The notes under the pieces are model-generated. The model did not search any database. It was not told the DNA's origin and saw nothing but the letters and a program-made list of their open reading frames with translations. Of a stretch of DNA of 64,000 nucleotides, positions 22,524 to 35,680 are shown one piece after another. The DNA is from Hemibagrus wyckioides (lineage: Eukaryota > Chordata > Actinopteri > Siluriformes > Bagridae). The DNA lies in the NCBI RefSeq assembly GCF_019097595.1, contig NC_080731.1:6420071-6484070 (forward strand), read 5' to 3'. Numbering within the stretch: position 1 is the first letter of the stretch; each line of letters begins with the position of its first letter. A program made the translations under genes and the position numbers.

Positions 22524-23075
22524 AGTCTTAGAGACGACATAGAGTTATCTTAGAGACATTTTAGAGTCATCTTTTTGTCATTTGCGTTATCTTTAAGTCA
22601 TCTTAGAGTCTTCAGAGTTGTCTTTTTACTCTTTTACTATCTTTTACTCTTAGAGCCATCTTAGACTCCTCTTTTTAGATGACTCTAAGAAGATAGTTCT
22701 AAGATGATTCTGCGAAAACTCTAAAATGACTCATATGATTCTAGGATGACTCAGATGATTTGTAGATTAATCTAAGATGATTCTAAGACGACTCTTATTT
22801 GATTCTAAGACGACTCTTATTTGATTCTAAGACGACTCTAAGACGATTCTAAGATAACTCTAAGATGATTCTAAGACGACTGTAAGATGAATTTAAGACA
22901 ACTCTGAGATGATTCTAAGATGACTCTAAGATGATTCTGGGAAAACTCTAAAATGACTCATATGATTCTAGGATGACTCTAAGATGATGCCAAGATGACC
23001 CTAAGATGACTCTAAAACAACTCTTATTTGATTCTAAGACGACTCTAAGATGATTCTCATATGACTGAGAATGAG
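22524..23075. repeat. Hairpin-forming minisatellite, 10-13-bp unit GATGACTCTAAGA
   Basis: The right part (22677-23075) has dozens of units such as 'gattctaagacgactctaag'. The left part (22524-22672) has the reverse complement, 'cttagagtcatctt'. The two meet near 22673, giving a large imperfect inverted repeat. A higher-order duplication is visible: the block with 'gaaaactctaaaatgactca' at about 22706-22760 recurs at about 22930-22986. Confidence 0.9.
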
Positions 23076-24399
23076 AGCTGTTAACTATCTACTACGCAAC
23101 TTTTTTTTGGCATGGTGAACTTTTCTGATATGCCCACTTATTTGTTTAATCCTCAGAAATATTTGCAAAATTGATTATAAACATGGTAATTTATGTCAAA
23201 TGGATATGCCAGTTTTACAAGAGGGATAAATAAGTACTCCAAATCGAGATGGGCAGTAGTTGTAGTACATCCACCACATTTCTGTGAGATAATTATACCT
23301 CTTTACTCATCGGCAGAGAGATTTACAGCTTGGAAAACACAGGAATCTAGATTTCTTCTGTACTTTTGCATGGGTGAGCATTCAGTGCAGAGATAATGAC
23401 AGTTATTGGCAGGATGCACTTCTGCACAGCAGTGGGTGTGGAAGTATTTGGGCAGTTACACTATTTTATAACAGATGGATCCAGAGAAGGAAAAAATGCT
23501 ACAGGTCTTGTGATGATCCTGCAGAGAGAGAGAGAGACAGAGAAAGGCAAAGAACTGGACATTTCTGACATGTGGTGAACTCAACATGCCCTCCTGGAGC
23601 ATGCTGTAATAACCCAGAGAATTCTTGGGCATAAGGCTATACTGTTTCTTCTAGTGTTTGGCCATGTTATGACTCGTGCAATGCTACTATTTGCCTTTTT
23701 TTTTGACATGTTTGCCTGAAGAGTGGAAAGCATAACATTAAAGCAAATCGGTGGCTGTTTCCAAGACATAAGTGGAGAAGTATTGACAGTTCAGTCACTG
23801 ATCTGTGCAGTGCTGATGTATTCACAGGCCCCGGGATGCACAGAGTGTAGGAGAGTGGTGAAGAATGCAGCATACCTAAAGGTGTCGTTAAGACCTAATG
23901 GCATGGTGCGTTGCTTTGTACAAATACACATTAGGGAACATGGGTCAGCGACATGACAGCTGGTCAGGATGTAGAATAGAAGGACTAAAGCAGTAACCAT
24001 TGATACTGTTAGAAAACCATTATGCAGTTCCTACAAGATTTTGCGATCACAGAAATGAATGCAAAATCGAGTAAACTCCCTGATATTCAAAGGAGCTTTC
24101 AATTTTTTTAATTATCCCAGATTTTCAGCAGATTTGGGCCAAGAGGTGTTGTCGTCATCACAGCACACATTCAGCCAAAGCCCACTCTTTCACATGCATC
24201 AAACATGAATGCAGCTATCATAGAAAATAATAATGTTCGTGTCTTTACTGGTAAGAATCCTGTGCTTGCAAAATAAACCTCGCCAAGTTGAATCACAAAT
24301 TGAAAAAAAATATATATACACAGCAAAATCAAGCAACAATCACAAAAAACTCCTGGAGGGACTGATTAGGGCGCCGTATAGCATATAGTAGGCATAAAA
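23076..24399. other. Intergenic, nothing firm
   Basis: Short ORFs only; a 13-unit purine (GA) stretch near 23522-23546. No gene seen. Confidence 0.5.
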
Positions 24400-24402
24400 C
24401 TA

Positions 24403-24427
24403 TTACACACACACACACACACACACA
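24403..24427. repeat. (CA)n microsatellite
   Basis: About 12 CA units. Confidence 0.9.
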
Positions 24428-24876
24428 GTTATAAAAAGTCAGATCAGCAACATCATTCCTCTTTTCTTTTTTCCCCTTAAATCAAGTCTGCTAAACAGTA
24501 AACATGTAACTTTCATTCCAATAACACTAAATCTAACAACTCTGTTTATTCCTTCATGTCATTTGTACATCGTTTGCTCTATTTATTTCTAGCTTTTCCT
24601 CAAGAGGTTTTTAGAAAATAAAAGGGAAAAAAAAGAATGATTTAGAAAATAATCCACCTCATTTATATGTTTATTACACCCAGGACTGTATTTCACATCT
24701 ACCTTCTCAATCAATACTAATGAAGTGTTATGGCTATGTCAATGAAGTGAGCGCAAGTAAATTGCCCTCACTGGGCATTTCAATCTGTTTAATCACTTGA
24801 CATGACTGTTACTAATAGAGTGGGTAAATCTACACTCTGGGCTAGAAAGAAATCAGCCCCACCCTCCAATTTATAT

Positions 24877-25298
24877 GTGTTTTTTTTTTTTTTTTTGCGT
24901 ATGATTGCTGGTGGTGCTGTAGTTCCTGGTTCCACATATGTTTTAAAAAAATAAAATAAAATAAAAATAAATGAATGAATAAAATAAAAATAAATGAATG
25001 AATAAAATTAAAAATGAATGAATAAAATAAAATAAAATAAAATAAAATAAAATAAAATAAAATAAAATAAAATAAAATAAAATAAATAAAAAAACAGTTA
25101 CAACAATAATAATGTGGAAAGCAAAAATATTTACTGTATTATTTTTAAAATAAATAAAATAAAATAAAATAAAATAAAATAAAAATAAATGAATGAATAA
25201 AATAAATAAATAAATAAATAAATAAATAAACAGTTACAACAATAATAATGTGGAAAGCAAAAATATTTACTGTATTATTTTTATTATTATTATTATTA

Positions 25299-25329
<31 letters not shown>

Positions 25330-25345
25330 TTTATTTTTAATTAAT
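24877..25345. repeat. AT-rich array: poly-T, (AAATA)n, (AAAT)n, (ATT)n with an internal duplication
   Basis: A T18 run is followed from 24946 by AAATA/AAAT arrays. A unique piece with 'cagttacaacaataataatg' occurs twice (25094 and 25230), each time followed by 'ggaaagcaaaaatatttact', so an array segment was duplicated in tandem. Confidence 0.9.
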
Positions 25346-25625
25346 TTATTTTTTAGGCTACCAGTTGGTCCTGCTTCCAAAGTTCTGGATCATGACTTAA
25401 GAGTTTTTTTTTTTATTTAAAATTCTTGAAATTTCATCTTAAATCTTTGTAGAATCAAAGTTTCATCACTGTGAAACTCTAACTTATTTGTGGTATGAAC
25501 AAAAAACACCAAAGGAAATCTATATTCATATAGTAGAAAGGGATAAAACAAGAACAAAACTTTTATTATTCATGAAAGAAAAAGTAAAAAAAAAGTGATG
25601 GAATAACAAATACAGTATTTACTTA

Positions 25626-25626
<1 letters not shown>

Positions 25627-25681
<55 letters not shown>

Positions 25682-25682
25682 G
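25627..25682. repeat. (AAT)n microsatellite
   Basis: About 18 perfect AAT units. Confidence 0.95.
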
Positions 25683-26602
25683 ATTTTTTAGGGAACAATA
25701 AGATGCTAGTTTACTGTATTAGTTGTTGTAATTCCAAGAAATTAAAAAAAAAAACCTGCTGTGTTCAGTCATCCTGCTGACCTCATAACTGACACCATGT
25801 TCACTGACCCATGCCATATGCTTGGTCTTTTTTTAAAGCTGGAATGACACTCCACAGAAAGACAAACACAGAGCGATGTGATGGATTTCCCCCTCACATT
25901 TCTTCCAGTAGCCGGAGAACTCTAAAGGGAATGAATGTATCTGCTCCACCGAGAGTGACGAAAGGAATGACCTCACTCGGGTCTGTAGCCCTCACTGCTA
26001 ATGGTGTACTTCTCAGAGTCGTATACAAATGGAAAGCACATTGCAACCGAATGATTAACCACATACTCCTGGAGAATTACTTTGCCTATTTTGGACAATC
26101 ACAAAATGAGGTGTTTATGTCACGCAATTCCTTCTGAATACTTGCATGATGGATTTGATACAGCTTTATAAATACACATAAGTCACTGATGTCATCTCTC
26201 ACATGTTCTCGTGGATGAGATTTGGAAATGGAATAATGATTCTTAAGAAGTCACTTATTCTGAAGATCTTATTTCTGAGTCCATTAGGGGTCCAAGCACA
26301 AAGAGGGGCAGTTCTAAGTTAAGGGCTTTGCTCACTAGCGCCTCTCCGGCAGTCATGAGATTTGGACTTTCGGTCACCGTTACAGAAAATTAGTCTCTCT
26401 AAATGTTTTCAGAATGACTCATAAATGTTGCATGTCTGATTAGGGATCTGGGCTTTCTGATGGGAAAGCAAACATTTTTAGACAAAACAAGATTTCCAGA
26501 GCAAGATAGTATCCATGGATTCGATCAAATTCAAACCATCAGGTCTTTAAAAAAGTTAAAAGTTTAAAATTAAACCACATCATTGTTGAAGGCCCCATTC
26601 AG
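25683..26602. other. Intergenic; possible old repeat at 26280-26350
   Basis: 'taggggtccaagcac' near 26284 is reminiscent of a common fish repeat end. The 108-codon ORF 25811-26137 resembles nothing known. Confidence 0.4.
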
Positions 26603-26785
26603 GGGGGGTGTGGTAGCTTAGCGGTTAAGGTAGTGGACTACTGATTGGATGGTTGTGAGTTTGAATCCCAGGTCCACCAAGCTGGGCCTCTGACCCTTAA
26701 CCCTCAAATGCTCAGTTGTATAAAATGAGGAAAAATTGTAAGTCACTCTGGATAAGAGTGTCTGCCAAGTGCCAGGGATGTAAAA
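26603..26785 (+). mobile_element. tRNA-derived SINE with L2-like tail
   Basis: The head has Pol III boxes: A box TAGCTTAGCGG near 26614 and B-box-like 'gagtttgaatccc' near 26657. Then come 'ccaccaagctgggcc', 'tcagttgtataaaatgag' and the LINE-type tail 'tcactctggataagagtgtc tgccaagtgcc'. It is fairly well preserved. No clear target duplication. The same family is degenerate at 13065-13160. Confidence 0.85.
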
Positions 26786-27504
26786 CGTAGTTCGGATTGG
26801 TCAGAAGATGCTGGTGATGAATCTAACATCTCATCTCCAGTGTCTGAGCTGTAAAGCTTCAGACATGGGGAAAGTTTTCAGGATGGAGCGGTTTCTTGGT
26901 AACATGATAAGCTATGCAAACCACACGTTATGGTTTCTATAGTAATGACACATTCAAACTTCAAGACATAGTAAAAACCATGAACACACAGAAACGTACA
27001 ATATGTACTTCTTTAATACAAAAAAATGTAAGTGCTTCAGGCAGACTCCATCACACCACCTTGCTGCAGATTATTTTCACCGCAGACTCCCAAGTGTTTT
27101 ATTCCTTACTTTTGTAAGGTGAATTTTGTTTAAAACAGCTAGGGGTGAGTAAATGCGGTTTAATATCAACAACTACGTTGTAAACGTGGTGTAATAGCAA
27201 CAACCTCCTGCCGTGAAAGAAGACTTCTTTAGCTGTGAAAAGTCACTAGTGAAATTTTAAATCTTGCAGAATTAAAGATTAACACCAGTCTAATGCCAGT
27301 GGAGACCATGGTGGTGGCTTTGGGCTGCTGTTGCTGCAGTCACTTTTGCGCTCTGGTCTCCCTCATAGAATATTTAATGGCTTTAAATTTATCATGAATC
27401 TATAACAACTTCAGAAATTACGCTGATGCTCATACTCAAAAAGCTCCTGGTTACACAATTGCATTTGACTATATTCAGTTATATAAGGAAATGATTTATA
27501 ATCT
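26786..27504. other. Intergenic, nothing identified
   Basis: No gene or repeat recognised. Confidence 0.5.
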
Positions 27505-27737
27505 CACTCTGAGGTGTGACCCAGATGAGGATGGGTTTCCTTTTCATTCTGGTTTCTCCTCAAATTACTTCTTCACATCGTCTCATTGAGTTTGTCCTCA
27601 CCACCGTTACCTCTGGGATAAATTGAAATGTTAAACTTTATTATTTTTATGCTGAATTTATCTATTCCTGTTAAGCTCCTGTGTGACTGCCCTTTGGTAA
27701 AAGTGCTATACAAATAAAATTAAATTGAATTAAGCTC
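27505..27737 (+). mobile_element. LINE-type 3' tail fragment, copy A
   Basis: 'ggtgtgacccagatgagga', 'tcattgagtttgtcctcacc' and the end 'gctatacaaataaaattaaa' are typical of an abundant fish repeat tail. Related copies are at 41018 and 59395. Confidence 0.6.
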
Positions 27738-30488
27738 ATTTAGTTAGCAAAATTTATACATTCCTAAACTCATTTCTATGTCCTGAACCTGAGACTGTTA
27801 CACTAGACCTGCACATTACTCATTGCTCTTTTCTCTAAACCAACTTTCAAACCATTTGGAAATATTGTTTATGTTGTAACCCAAAATTGTGTGCCAGTGG
27901 TTAGCAAACACTTTCCATATGCAAGAAGATTTCTTTTTAAATCTCGGCTGAAGCCACAGAGTTTCCAAATCTATGTGGAAACAGAGGTCCAAGTCGAGAT
28001 ATCCATCAGATTTTGGTATAATGGTATTTAAAATTGATAATAAAATGAACCATAAATGTAAACCATGAAAACAGGTCCAGGCTCCGTCACAGACAGCAGA
28101 CTAAACGTCTTAATTACCACTCAGACCATTAATGCATAGGCGCCAGTATATTTCCGCAAATGGATTTTCAGGTTAAATCATTTTATCTAACGTTGACTAG
28201 GACATGTTTCATGAAACCGTGTTATGTTCTGACTGTCTGCGATGCACACCTGAGTCCCATTACCTTACATGAGGTCCCATTACTTTAGTCAGTGGAAATA
28301 GTTTCCATTTTTCCCCAGAAATCCAGAGACTGAAATGCTTTTTGATTACTACCAGATGCTGTATGACCACCAACAGACTGTGATAAAAACAAAAGACGGT
28401 GATGCAAATCATGCATTAGGTACAATGGCTTTCTCCAATTTCTTCTTCAGAGTGCAATTGCTTGGATGTTTTGGGTTGTTTTTCCTTAACTTTCATTTTT
28501 GAAGGTTGAACGTGTTAATGTCTGTGATTTTCTTTCTTTTTTTCTGCTAACAAAATTATTTTTTGCCAATTAATATCTTCTACTGTACCCCCATGTCTAA
28601 AGCCTGTTCATCAAACAGTGTCTTCTTTCATTGCTTTGGCTTTCAAAACTCTACATTACTCTGGTCTGGGATATAATGTGGCTCAGTGTAGAGTTATTGT
28701 TCGTCTGCAGGAGACCTCATTAGACCGTGTTTGCCATCTGTATTTGCTCCCAGAAAGCCAAGTCCTAAGCCCTAGCAGAAAACACTATTGATTAACCTTC
28801 ACCCAATTCCTTCACTGCATCCCATCATGCAACGGCATCACTTTGTCACATTCACAGTCCCTCGATACCTTTTGTTAACAGTCCCAGAGTGCTGTGCTTT
28901 TATACTGTGTCAAATCCGAAGCAAGACTTCTCCAGATGAAATCATTTTACTGTCGCCCCCCCCCCCTCCTTTTTTTTGTGAAATAGCAGCAAAGGCGGCT
29001 TTGGTGACGGGAATCGTAAAACATTTTTAACACTTACCAAGTTTGAAGGCTGGTTTGCTTGGAGCCTTAAGGAAGCAGTCATCTTGGAGCTATTATTCAA
29101 AACCTAATCACCATTTATTACAGTCTCCTCCAAACCTCCTGGAGAGCTGACCTGCAATAATTCAATTTAAACAGATTTTAGAGGCTTAATCCTGAGCCGG
29201 TCAGTACCTTACAGCTCACACTGAACCGTTATTCAGTGTCAGAAACCTTTTTTATTTTTATATATGTATATATTAATAACCCTGAAGCTGTAAGGCATAA
29301 GCATTACCTGTTGTACCACACCATGCCGCTCATACTAAATAAAAAGTACTCTAGCTCCAGTTGGAATGGTTCTGTGGGGTTTGAGACACTGCTAGTAGCT
29401 GAGTGGAGAAACAGGATCGATATCTGAACTTTCTAACAAATTTTTCCCCACAGATCCTGGATAAATCTAGCGTTACTGCTGAGCTGCAAACCTGTCCTGT
29501 CAAGCAAGTTGGTGCCATTTTATGTGCTCACTTGTTAATAGTCTCTCTGAACAGGACAAATACAATACAATATGATACAATACAATACAAAACCAACAAT
29601 AACACCTGGACTAACAATTAATGGATATATTTTCTTTCCAAAATTTAGCCTTTTGTGCCATAATTATCCCTAGCACCTTCCCATCCCTTTTTCAACCCAT
29701 TTTTTCCAGATTTCATTATCACCCATTAGCTTGCTTAAAGCGATCACGACAGCTGCCAATAGGGTTAATACTTACTTCTTCTAAGATACATAAAGCAACA
29801 TCATTTCTATTTCACAGGGCAACTAAACACACTTAGAGGAAGACACACACAGTTGAATAGTGTCCCTGTGACTGACAGGTGAGGGAGAGAGCAAGTAAGC
29901 CCATGGACAGTTTTGTGCTGTTGGACATTTCTTGGTCATGGGTGACTGTGGCATTGTTGAGATTTGGCTTGATGCCTTTGCCTGCCATAAGACAGAGCCA
30001 CTCTGTTCACTTGTGTCTTGTTAATCAAACACACCTCCCTGTCTTTACTTATTAAGTTGTGTGTTTTGTGTCACCAAATCTTGGAGTTCTGTTACCTTTG
30101 CCTGGTTTTCTCTCTGCTATTTGTAAATTTCAGACCATTTTTTTTTTTACCTCCATTTACCAATTATATTACTTTGCCGGTTAATTTGAAATATTCCTAA
30201 AGGTATATTTTCAATCCTGGCCTCTACGGTGATTTCTACAGAGCCGCTAAGGTCACAAGGTGGTTATCGTTGAATAAAACATGACCACAAATTAAAATAA
30301 TGATTTAAACATTTAAGGCCACAGGCTAAGTAGCTGTCTCATGAGTGGAACCCGTGAATTATTTTGTGGCCTCGAGATACCAAAGTAAATTAGGGTTTGC
30401 GGCTAGAGCACAGTTCTCGCACCCAGATGACACAAAAACAATCCCTACTCAGGAACAAGTGTAACACTGGTCCAGTAAAGTTGGCACT
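27738..30488. other. Intergenic, nothing firm
   Basis: Contains a C9 run near 28957-28968, an (ATACA)n-like stretch near 29560-29590 and a poly-T near 30129. 28060-28760 is free of recognisable repeats. No gene supported. Confidence 0.5.
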
Positions 30489-30490
30489 TA

Positions 30491-30973
<483 letters not shown>

Positions 30974-30975
30974 TA

Positions 30976-32509
30976 ATTCAATGCTCACTTATAAGCAGCC
31001 TGCTGATTGGACAGAATCAATCAAAGCTAGGACTGAAAAGCAATTTGGTCAGAATATGTGTGTGTGGAGGAGAGAAATTAATGCATATCCTATATGTCCC
31101 AAGTTCGATTGTTCAATAACATATCATATACACACTGTCATATTGTAACATTTATTTTGATAGCATGAATGACTGTGAAAGCAATATCCTCTGTCTGTTA
31201 TGTCATTTTTCTTCCCTGCAGGATCTTTTTCTCTGCACCCTGACTTGCAACAGAGAGAAATACAGCAGCTGTGATCGAACACTACTGATATTCTTCGAAG
31301 CAAAGAATACATTTGGCACTGCATGCATTTTCCAGCACACTCACTAATGCATGGTTTCTTCAAGAGCAGGATGATGTGAGAAAAACCACCCTAATACCTT
31401 AATAGCATTACTTTTAATATGGACTAGAACAAACTTGCCCTATTTATTACGGTGCTGCTACTCTAAGCCCTAGCTCCTCTCTAGACGAATAAAGTTAAAT
31501 GTGAAAGCTGCAATAAAATGGATAATTACTGAACAGAAATAATCCTGATTTAAAAAAAAAAGGAAAAGTAATTTTTAAAGAATGGAAAAAAACAAGCCCT
31601 AGGTGTACAGTGTACCGAATTGTTGCATTTCTCCAGGCTCGAGTAACAAGCCAAAGCCAAAGCAAATGTACTGACTGCAAGTTTTACTCTGAAAATGTGT
31701 GAGGATTCATTGCTTCTATCGTTTGTTGCTGTTTATAAGAAAAAAACAAGCTGAAAGAAGGAAATGCCAGAGAGTATAATATCTGCAAACAGGAACGTCT
31801 TAACTACTTTAATAAGATCAATGTGGGTTTAAGGAAAAAAAAAAACACTTGCATAAAATTATTTTCAGATAGAATATAATATCTTGAAAATACAAGTAGC
31901 AAAGAAAAGGATAGAATTTCAAGTACATATCTATTTTAGAATAAACTCCACAAATATTTCTTCACGTACTAAAATGATACTCTATATTGGTGGGTAGTAC
32001 ATTTACTTGGTGTAATCCATTTAAGTTCCATTTATGGTCTAAAATGACCCCCGCCTCGGACAGCACCTGCTGAAAATCCTACAAAACGAAGTGAGTGAAG
32101 CGGTGGAGGGGGAATCCTTTGTCCCTGATTTGGAATAATGGAAAATGGACAATCAGCTGATCAGTGATGTCATTAGAGAAGCCCTGACCTCAGCCATATG
32201 AACAAAGCCAAGCTGGAATAAGTGCAGCAGCTGCAAACAGAGTATACTGGTGTCCCAGGTGTTGATCCTTAACACACACACACACACACACCATGCACAC
32301 ACTTTATTATCAAGCAGGGAAAAAGCACAGTATTTTTTAAGAAGCACTCCCCATTGCAAATCTCTTGCATGGGACTGAATGAACGATTTTTACCGTGTGT
32401 CAACAATAAGGATTTTTAAACTCACTTCATTCACTTTGCTGTGTAGTTGATCTTCCTGTGACTTTAGTGTACTGTGGTGCAACGGTCATATGACTGCCAC
32501 TGTAACTTT
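30976..32509. other. Intergenic, nothing firm
   Basis: Includes a (CA)n run near 32272-32291. Short ORFs only. Confidence 0.5.
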
Positions 32510-32825
32510 CCCACATTGCAGACAGGTCTGGGCCAGATCTGGCATTAAGATCTGGCACTGCTGGCTGAGTTCTGGCATGGCAAGTGGTATGTCAAGCAGA
32601 TGCGGACCAGGTCTGGCAGTGATGGCACTGTTTATATGATGGCATGCCAGATGTGGCCCGGTTATGGTTTGGTTTATATGGTGTAGCCCAGTCCTGGCCT
32701 TGTGCCGGCCCATGTTTGGCCCACCTCTGGCAAACCAGATATGGGCCACCAAAAGGACGTCATTCTTTGTGGTATGTGGGCCAGGTGCAAGTGCATTGTG
32801 TGGGCCAGATCTGGGCCAGACCTTT
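32510..32825. repeat. Degenerate GGCC/CCAGATCTGG tandem-like repeat
   Basis: Repeated 'gggccagatctgg', 'gtctggcag', 'tctggcatg' and 'tggcccacctctgg' motifs give a locally GC-rich, self-complementary stretch; the core CCAGATCTGG is itself a palindrome. The three short ORFs over it are by-products. Similar sequence is, to my knowledge, dispersed in fish genomes. Confidence 0.6.
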
Positions 32826-33199
32826 TTTTGCTATCTTGGTTTAATACACTTATCCATATCTGTATCTGTATTCAGAACCTAAAGTGGGCGTGGCCTAAAC
32901 CTGAAGACTTTTTTAAATTTCATTTTGGTTTTCGTTTTTATTCTGACTCTGTATACTATTCAGCAATAATACCCACCACTGCCTCTGTAATCACAGGATA
33001 AAACCCCAGAGGTTGAAATAGCAACACGGTCAGCATGCTGTAGTGGAATAGTGTCTATGCATTGACCATTTTGCAAATAAAAACCTTTCATTTCACTTAA
33101 TTTCAAAACTCAATGAAAACTTATGTTACTTTTTGTGCTGGTGAGAGAATTTAATTGCCTGATAATTTGGCAGTTAACTGTGTATGTTAAATTTACCAG

Positions 33200-33396
33200 A
33201 GCTCCAGCGCTAAGTCTTAATGGAAAGGCAAAGTCGAAGGCTGGCCCGTGTGATCTGTGATGAAGTTGTTAATTCTGGTTCTGATAGAAACGTCTCAGAA
33301 TACACACCGTGCATGATGGGTCAGGGCTATTTTGGTAGTGAAAGGGGGACCAACACAATATTAGGCAGGTGGTCATAATGTTATGCCTGATCGGTG
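33200..33396 (+). mobile_element. Truncated Tc1-like element, same family as 30491, plus strand
   Basis: It keeps part of the transposase region ('ggctggcccgtgtgatc', 'ctgatagaaacgtctcagaa') joined by a deletion to 'cagggctattttgg' and the right terminus 'ttatgcctgatcggtg'. The left terminus is missing. Confidence 0.75.
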
Positions 33397-34139
33397 TGAG
33401 CTAGCTTCTTTTTTGTACTTTTATTATACAAAGTTGTTTCAAGGCTTCCTACAGTAGGCCAATTTAAGGTGAATGTATTTGTCATAGACACAAACATACA
33501 CACAACTAGCAACCTGGCTGGATACATAGCTAGCTATATACTTGCTAAACAGATTCCCAATTAAATAAAATAAGATTCGAGTGAGATATTCATGGCCAAA
33601 CATCTATTAACTAACAATCATAAGTAGAAAAGAAGCTAGCTTTCATGCAGTGAAGTTGTCTGATATTAGGGTAGTTTTTATTACATAAAGCTTATCTATA
33701 TTTCATTTGAAGTCTTCAGAACCACATAAATGAAACAGAATAGAAGTATAGTTTCAACAGTATTTTACCTCATTTTAAAGGCTATTGTATCTGACAGCTC
33801 CATTTCTCAATAGGATCTAAAGAAATCAAATGAGTGCAAATTGATTTTCCAATCACAGGCAGAATGACAGAGACAGAGCTACAAAAAAAAAAGCCTTGAA
33901 ATATACCTCTGAGTGTCTTCCTACCTTCAGCAGGGACTGGATCGTCTCCCTCGTGAGTTCTGCTACTGCAATCAGTGCCGGATGTATAAAGCAGGATGTC
34001 CAGCTCCTTATAAATCATCCTCCCTGCTGCTGAATCTCATAACCACACTGTCAACACTACCCTCCTGCATACGTGCATCCGGACTGCAGCATAAACCACA
34101 CTTAATGTAGAGAATAATTTGGTTTCTTCAATATTATTC
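33397..34139. other. Intergenic, nothing identified
   Basis: Includes short ORFs at 33782-34110 that do not look coding. Confidence 0.5.
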
Positions 34140-34610
34140 TCCAGAGATCAAAAATTGATCGTTTTTTTTTTTACAAGATTTCTGACTGCATTTTGCTTTA
34201 AAACAAAGTAAAGAAGAATGAGAGAACTTTTTTTTTTACTTCTCATGATCTTCAGAAAATTTGGGTGATGCAACTTCCTGTTGTTACTATTCCAAATATT
34301 TCATAAAAGTGAAGTGAATGTGTTCGGGGATGAGTGAACGTAGCAAGACACTAAATTGTACAGTTTTTCATAACCTGTAATGGATGTCTCATGGAAAAGG
34401 ATGTTTCAGGTATTAGATTTTAAACGGATTCACACAGTAATGCAAAAATCATATGATTTGTGAAGTGAAAGTGAAGTTATAGCAGGATTGGCAATGTATG
34501 TAAGTGCTGTAGATCAATTTTTTGCATTAATGTTGTGGTGAAGGATTTGTGTTTAAAATGTATGTGTATATATATATTTGCAGTAGTGGGACACAAACAG
34601 CACCCAGTTA
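34140..34610. repeat. Dispersed repeat, homologous to 57640-58330
   Basis: Shared blocks include 'catgatcttcagaaaattt' with 'gatgcaacttcctgttg', 'gtgaaggatttgtgtttaaaat' in part, and 'caccccagttatgga'-like sequence near 34598. Family unknown. Confidence 0.5.
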
Positions 34611-34614
34611 TGGA

Positions 34615-34718
34615 GATCAACATATTTTGTATCTAAAACAAACATATTACCAGATCAACATATTTTGTATCTAAAACAAACATATTACCAGATCAACATA
34701 TTTTGTATCTGAAACAAT
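34615..34718. repeat. Tandem repeat, 38-bp unit, about 2.7 copies
   Basis: Units 34615-34652 and 34653-34690 are identical; the third, from 34691, stops matching after 'tttgtatct'. The identity points to recent duplication. Confidence 0.95.
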
Positions 34719-35094
34719 TCTTTCTTTTATTTCATGAAACCAAAAACCACTCCATCATTTCAAATTGGTCCTCATCCAAAGTTATAGGATGCTAAACAGG
34801 ACTGGAGGAGAGCATTAAATGCCTTTTTCTGTAAACATAAGCTACACAGATACTTGTTGCTGGCTAGTGTCAGTCTGGTCCACAGGGAAGAGAGAGTAAT
34901 GCCAATAATGAGAACCAATTATGCTCTCTCAGACTGCCAGCCATGGACAGCTTTGGCATTGTGATGATTAAAATGTAGTAAGGTCACAGCACATGCCTTA
35001 CAAGTGCACCAAAAATAAATCATTCCTCTGAGTCATTGAAAAATATCTGGAGATAATGTTTGTAAAGAGATGACATGTTGGCACATCATTACTG

Positions 35095-35680
35095 CCCCAT
35101 GGTTCGATCCTCAGCTTGAGTTATTGCCTGTGTAAAGTTTTGGATTTGCCTCCAGAGTTGGGTGTTCGAATTCCACCTCCACTTTGAACGTATAGTTTGC
35201 ATGTTCTCCCTATGCATCAAGGGCTTTCTCTGGATTCTCTGTTTTTCACACCCAGTAGAATAAGCAGTATAGAGAATGGGTGATGTTCTGGATTTTCCAA
35301 GAGGCTTTCTCCAGGTTTCTCCCCCAGCTCAATGACATGCATTGTAGGCTGATTGGCATCTCTAAATTTTCTGTAGTGTTATAGACTGGCATTCTGTTTA
35401 GAATGTACCCTTCTTTGTGCCCTGAGTCTCCTGGGATAGGCTCCAGGTTCCTCACGTCTCCGTAGGATAAGTGGTGTAGAGAATGGATGGGATGGGAATG
35501 GATTTTCTCCACAGTTTGTCTGGTTTCCTCTTGCCTTCCAAAGCATATAAGATAAATTGCATGAATGTGTGAGTGTCTATGGTACCATGTGATGGTCACC
35601 CAGGCTGTATTCCTGCCGCACACTTTCCCGGGATAAGCGCAGGATCCACTGAGAAGGATATTGATGTATTGATGAATGAA
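35095..35680 (+). repeat. Dispersed fish repeat, overlapping degenerate copies in tandem
   Basis: 'gggtgttcgaattccacctc', 'gtttgcatgttctccct', 'ggtttctcccccagctcaat', 'gcattgtaggctgattggca', 'tgagtctcctgggataggct' and a second round from about 35500 match the same family as 44240-44550. Confidence 0.65.

Noticed and set aside
26603..26680. Possible tRNA gene
   Set aside because: A- and B-box-like sequences are present but no cloverleaf can be drawn, and the sequence continues into a SINE body and L2-like tail.
32486..33001. ORFs of 66-99 codons rich in Gly, Pro and Trp
   Set aside because: They follow the GGCC/CCAGATCTGG repeat in three frames on both strands.
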